From NCBI RefSeq assembly GCF_012912135.1, contig NZ_QMEB01000002.1:1-64000 (forward strand): a stretch of DNA of 64,000 nucleotides, given 5' to 3'. The notes under the pieces were generated by a model, which saw only the letters and a program-made list of their open reading frames with translations, searched no databases and was not told the DNA's origin. Below are positions 62,100 to 64,000 of the stretch, one piece after another (the first letter of the stretch is position 1; every line of letters begins with the position of its first letter). This DNA is from Brasilonema bromeliae SPC951. GTDB lineage: Bacteria > Cyanobacteriota > Cyanobacteriia > Cyanobacteriales > Nostocaceae. The position numbers and the translations under genes were made by a program.

Positions 62100-62537
62100 A
62101 TGGAACTCTCTAATAAAACTGAGTACGCGATTCTTTCCCTAATAGCGCTAGCAGCCTGCTATTCTAGCGGTGAATCATTACAAATCCGAGAAATAGCAGT
62201 ACGACAAAACATACCAAACCGCTATTTGGAAGAACTTCTGGCGACATTAAGGCGTGGAGGTTTAATTAAGAGCATACGCGGCGTCAAAGGTGGCTATGTT
62301 CTGGCACGAGAACCCCGAAAGATTACACTTCTAGATGCTTTCCGTTGTATGGAGGAAGCAGACGAGGATGTGCCCAATAAAAAATCTACCCCGACATCAG
62401 TAGAAACTGAAGTTGTTCAAGAGGTTTGGCAAGAAGCATGTGAGGCAGCTTACTCTGTTCTACAGAAGTATACCATCCATGACCTTTATGAGCAACGAGG
62501 GAAACGACGACAGATGGAATTTATGTACTACATCTAG
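62100..62537 (+). CDS. Rrf2-family transcriptional regulator
   Basis: A 145-aa Rrf2 protein (MELSNKTEYAILSLIALAAC, NIPNRYLEELLATLRRGGLI, IRGVKGGYVLAREPRKITLL) that ends in MEFMYYI, as does the paralogue at 56693 (GPMYYI). It lacks an obvious Fe-S Cys triad. It lies 360 bp upstream of the flavodiiron gene on the same strand; whether it regulates that gene is open. Confidence 0.92.
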   Translation: MELSNKTEYAILSLIALAACYSSGESLQIREIAVRQNIPNRYLEELLATLRRGGLIKSIRGVKGGYVLAREPRKITLLDAFRCMEEADEDVPNKKSTPTSVETEVVQEVWQEACEAAYSVLQKYTIHDLYEQRGKRRQMEFMYYI

Positions 62538-62604
62538 TCTTACGTCGCTAATCCATCTCCTGATTAGGAATCGCGAATTACTAAAAATCTTGATTTGTAG
62601 ATTT

Positions 62605-62670
62605 GTAGGGTGGGCACTGCATAGCTTCCTATATTATGGGCGTGGGGTGAGTGGAGAGTGCCCACCCTAC
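62605..62670. repeat. GTAGGGTGGGCACT inverted repeat between rrf2 and flv3-like gene
   Basis: gtagggtgggcact (62605-62618) pairs perfectly with agtgcccaccctac (62657-62670), a MITE-like cyanobacterial element with a 38-nt loop. The remaining part of the 62538-62897 gap holds the putative promoter of the next gene. Confidence 0.8.
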
Positions 62671-62897
62671 GTTGGAGGAGCATGAATCAGGCACGCCCCA
62701 ATACCGCTTTTTGGAGCAGGAGAAAAGCCTAAAATCAATGCAAATTTTAATGATAAGAATAGAAAAATAAAAGTAATTTCATTATTGAAATAACTAATGA
62801 TTAGCTTTAGAAATTGACATTTTACAATTGGAGTGCTTTCCAAGCAGAATGAGAGTTAAGAACACTCACGCCAAAAGATTGTTGGAGGCACAAGCGT

Positions 62898-64000
62898 ATG
62901 GTTGCACTCACTGCTCGTTCTGAAAATACTCAATCGCACGGTCGCTTGACCATGCAAACAGTTGATATTGGCGTTGAAACGATCGCTATTCGCTCTCTGG
63001 ATTGGGATCGCTCACGCTTCGATATCGAGTTTGGATTGAACAATGGTACAACCTATAATTCCTTTCTCATTCAAAGTGAAAAGACAGCTTTAATTGACAC
63101 CTCTCATCGCAAGTTTAAGCAGTTGTACTTAGATGTCTTGAAAGGATTGATTAACCTCTCAACTTTGGACTATCTAATTATTAGTCATACTGAACCGGAT
63201 CACAGTGGACTTGTTAAAGAGGTGTTGCAGTTAGCTCCTCAAGTGACGGTAGTAGGAGCAAAAGTTGCCATCCAGTTCCTGGAAAATATGATACATCAGC
63301 CATTTCAATCGCTGATAGTTAAGAATGGCGATCGCCTCGATTTAGGCAACGGACATGAGTTAGAATTCGTGAGTGCCCCCAATCTTCACTGGCCTGATAC
63401 TATTTTTACCTATGATGCTAAAACCCGCATCCTCTTCACTTGCGATGCTTTTGGGATGCACTACTGCGACGATCACACCTTTGATGAAGATTCAGAATTA
63501 ATCGAAGCCGATTTTAAATATTACTACGACTGCCTGATGGGTCCAAATGCCCGTTCCGTGTTGTCTGCTATCAAGCGGATGGAAAAATTAGATATAAATA
63601 CAATCGCCACAGGGCATGGACCTTTATTACAACATCATTTGTCAGACTGGGTGAGTTGCTACCAGAAATGGAGTCAGGAACAAGCCAAAGCAGATACTCT
63701 CGTTGCCCTGTTCTACTGTGAAGATTACGGCTCAAGCGACCAATTGGCAAGAGCGATCGCTCATGGCGTCCAGAGAAATGGGGTAGCGGTAGAACTGGTA
63801 GATTTAAATACTGCTGAACCTCATGAAGTCCGGGAATTGGTCAATCAAGCGACGGGTTTGGTGATTGGTATGCCATCCCAATCGAATCAAAATGCCCATG
63901 CAGCTTTAAGTACTATTCTCGCAGCTGCACACCGTAAGCAAGCAGTCGGACTGTTTGAAAGTGGCGGTAGGGAAGATGAACCAATTTATCCCTTGCGTAA
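62898..64000 (+). CDS. flv3: Flavodiiron protein, Flv3-type, 3' truncated by window edge
   Basis: The frame from ATG 62898 runs off the window, so it is absent from the ORF track. It begins MVALTARSENTQSHGRLTMQ, followed by the diiron beta-lactamase-like domain with canonical ligands HTEPDH, LHWPDT, CDAFG and GHGP. The flavodoxin domain starts at LVALFYCEDYGSSDQLARAI. Canonical ligands and SLDWDRSRFDIEFGLNNGTT YNSFLI point to the Flv3 side of the A-type Flv1/Flv3 pair, which reduces O2 with photosynthetic electrons. The C-terminal flavin-reductase domain lies outside the window. The upstream gttggaggcac gives a possible ribosome site. Confidence 0.92.
   Translation, partial: MVALTARSENTQSHGRLTMQTVDIGVETIAIRSLDWDRSRFDIEFGLNNGTTYNSFLIQSEKTALIDTSHRKFKQLYLDVLKGLINLSTLDYLIISHTEPDHSGLVKEVLQLAPQVTVVGAKVAIQFLENMIHQPFQSLIVKNGDRLDLGNGHELEFVSAPNLHWPDTIFTYDAKTRILFTCDAFGMHYCDDHTFDEDSELIEADFKYYYDCLMGPNARSVLSAIKRMEKLDINTIATGHGPLLQHHLSDWVSCYQKWSQEQAKADTLVALFYCEDYGSSDQLARAIAHGVQRNGVAVELVDLNTAEPHEVRELVNQATGLVIGMPSQSNQNAHAALSTILAAAHRKQAVGLFESGGREDEPIYPLR

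Noticed and set aside
1-64000. tRNA or rRNA genes
   Set aside because: I found no cloverleaf with a convincing anticodon arm and T-arm, and no rRNA core sequence. The region at 33519 with ttcaagattcgcccc looks superficially like a T-arm but lacks the matching acceptor stem.

Overview
The window looks like chromosomal DNA of a filamentous, probably heterocyst-forming (Nostocales-type) cyanobacterium. The evidence is the abundance of the HIP1 octamer GCGATCGC, a magnesium chelatase subunit, GUN4- and heme-linked sensors, XisH/XisI, a DevA-type ABC ATPase, an Flv3-type flavodiiron protein, 7-bp short tandem repeats of the GGGAACA type and many short palindromic repeats, several of them inside genes.

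Layout. 1-3.5 kb: 3' part of chlH, then a hicB-hicA toxin-antitoxin pair. 3.7-6.4 kb: two serine/threonine kinases, the first carrying a GUN4 domain. 6.4-10.7 kb: xisI/xisH, devA, a methyltransferase, a devC remnant, a PD-(D/E)XK protein and a DUF5674 pair. 11.0-20.5 kb: a decayed DISARM-like defence locus (methylase, helicase and DUF1998 remnants) carrying an IS200/IS605 element, a truncated MazF toxin and a second PD-(D/E)XK protein. 20.9-33.2 kb: a triple-GAF membrane sensor, a tnpB remnant, a zinc-ribbon/winged-helix gene pair, an HtrA protease, glycogen phosphorylase and an SSS-type transporter. 33.2-37 kb: an antiporter remnant, trpD and a Tll0287-like heme sensor. 37.1-45.5 kb: cas6 facing a type III-D CRISPR effector operon (RAMP remnant, csx10, HEPN protein, Csx7-like Cas7, PD-(D/E)XK protein, Cas7, Csx19, Cas7, Cas11-like) with no cas10, cas1, cas2 or repeat array in the window. 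45.5-53 kb: small ORFs, a kinase, a peptidoglycan-binding protein, an OB-like membrane protein and a decayed IS1182-type transposase between two inverted paralogues. 53-64 kb: prmA, an HTH-ClpN-Uma2 fusion, cysE, an Rrf2 regulator, a DUF202 protein, an APC permease with a divergent LysR gene, a second Rrf2 regulator and the 5' part of an Flv3-type gene.

How it works together. Two defence loci are present and both look damaged. The DISARM-like genes carry nonsense changes, internal deletions and near-identical 35-bp palindromic insertions in two different genes. The type III-D operon keeps tightly overlapping genes but has a frameshifted first RAMP gene and no cas10. Five PD-(D/E)XK-type proteins (XisH, three members of one paralogous group, one Uma2 domain) are scattered through the window. 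Short palindromic repeats have entered coding sequence repeatedly. Some insertions are tolerated in frame (ChlH, DevA twice, GlgP); others break genes (methylase, helicase, mazF, a paralogue at 52.8 kb).

All product calls come from reading the translations and recalling protein families. No database search was run. The most unusual items are the HTH-ClpN-Uma2 fusion, the CARF-less HEPN protein inside the III-D operon and the repeat-driven remodelling of coding sequences.
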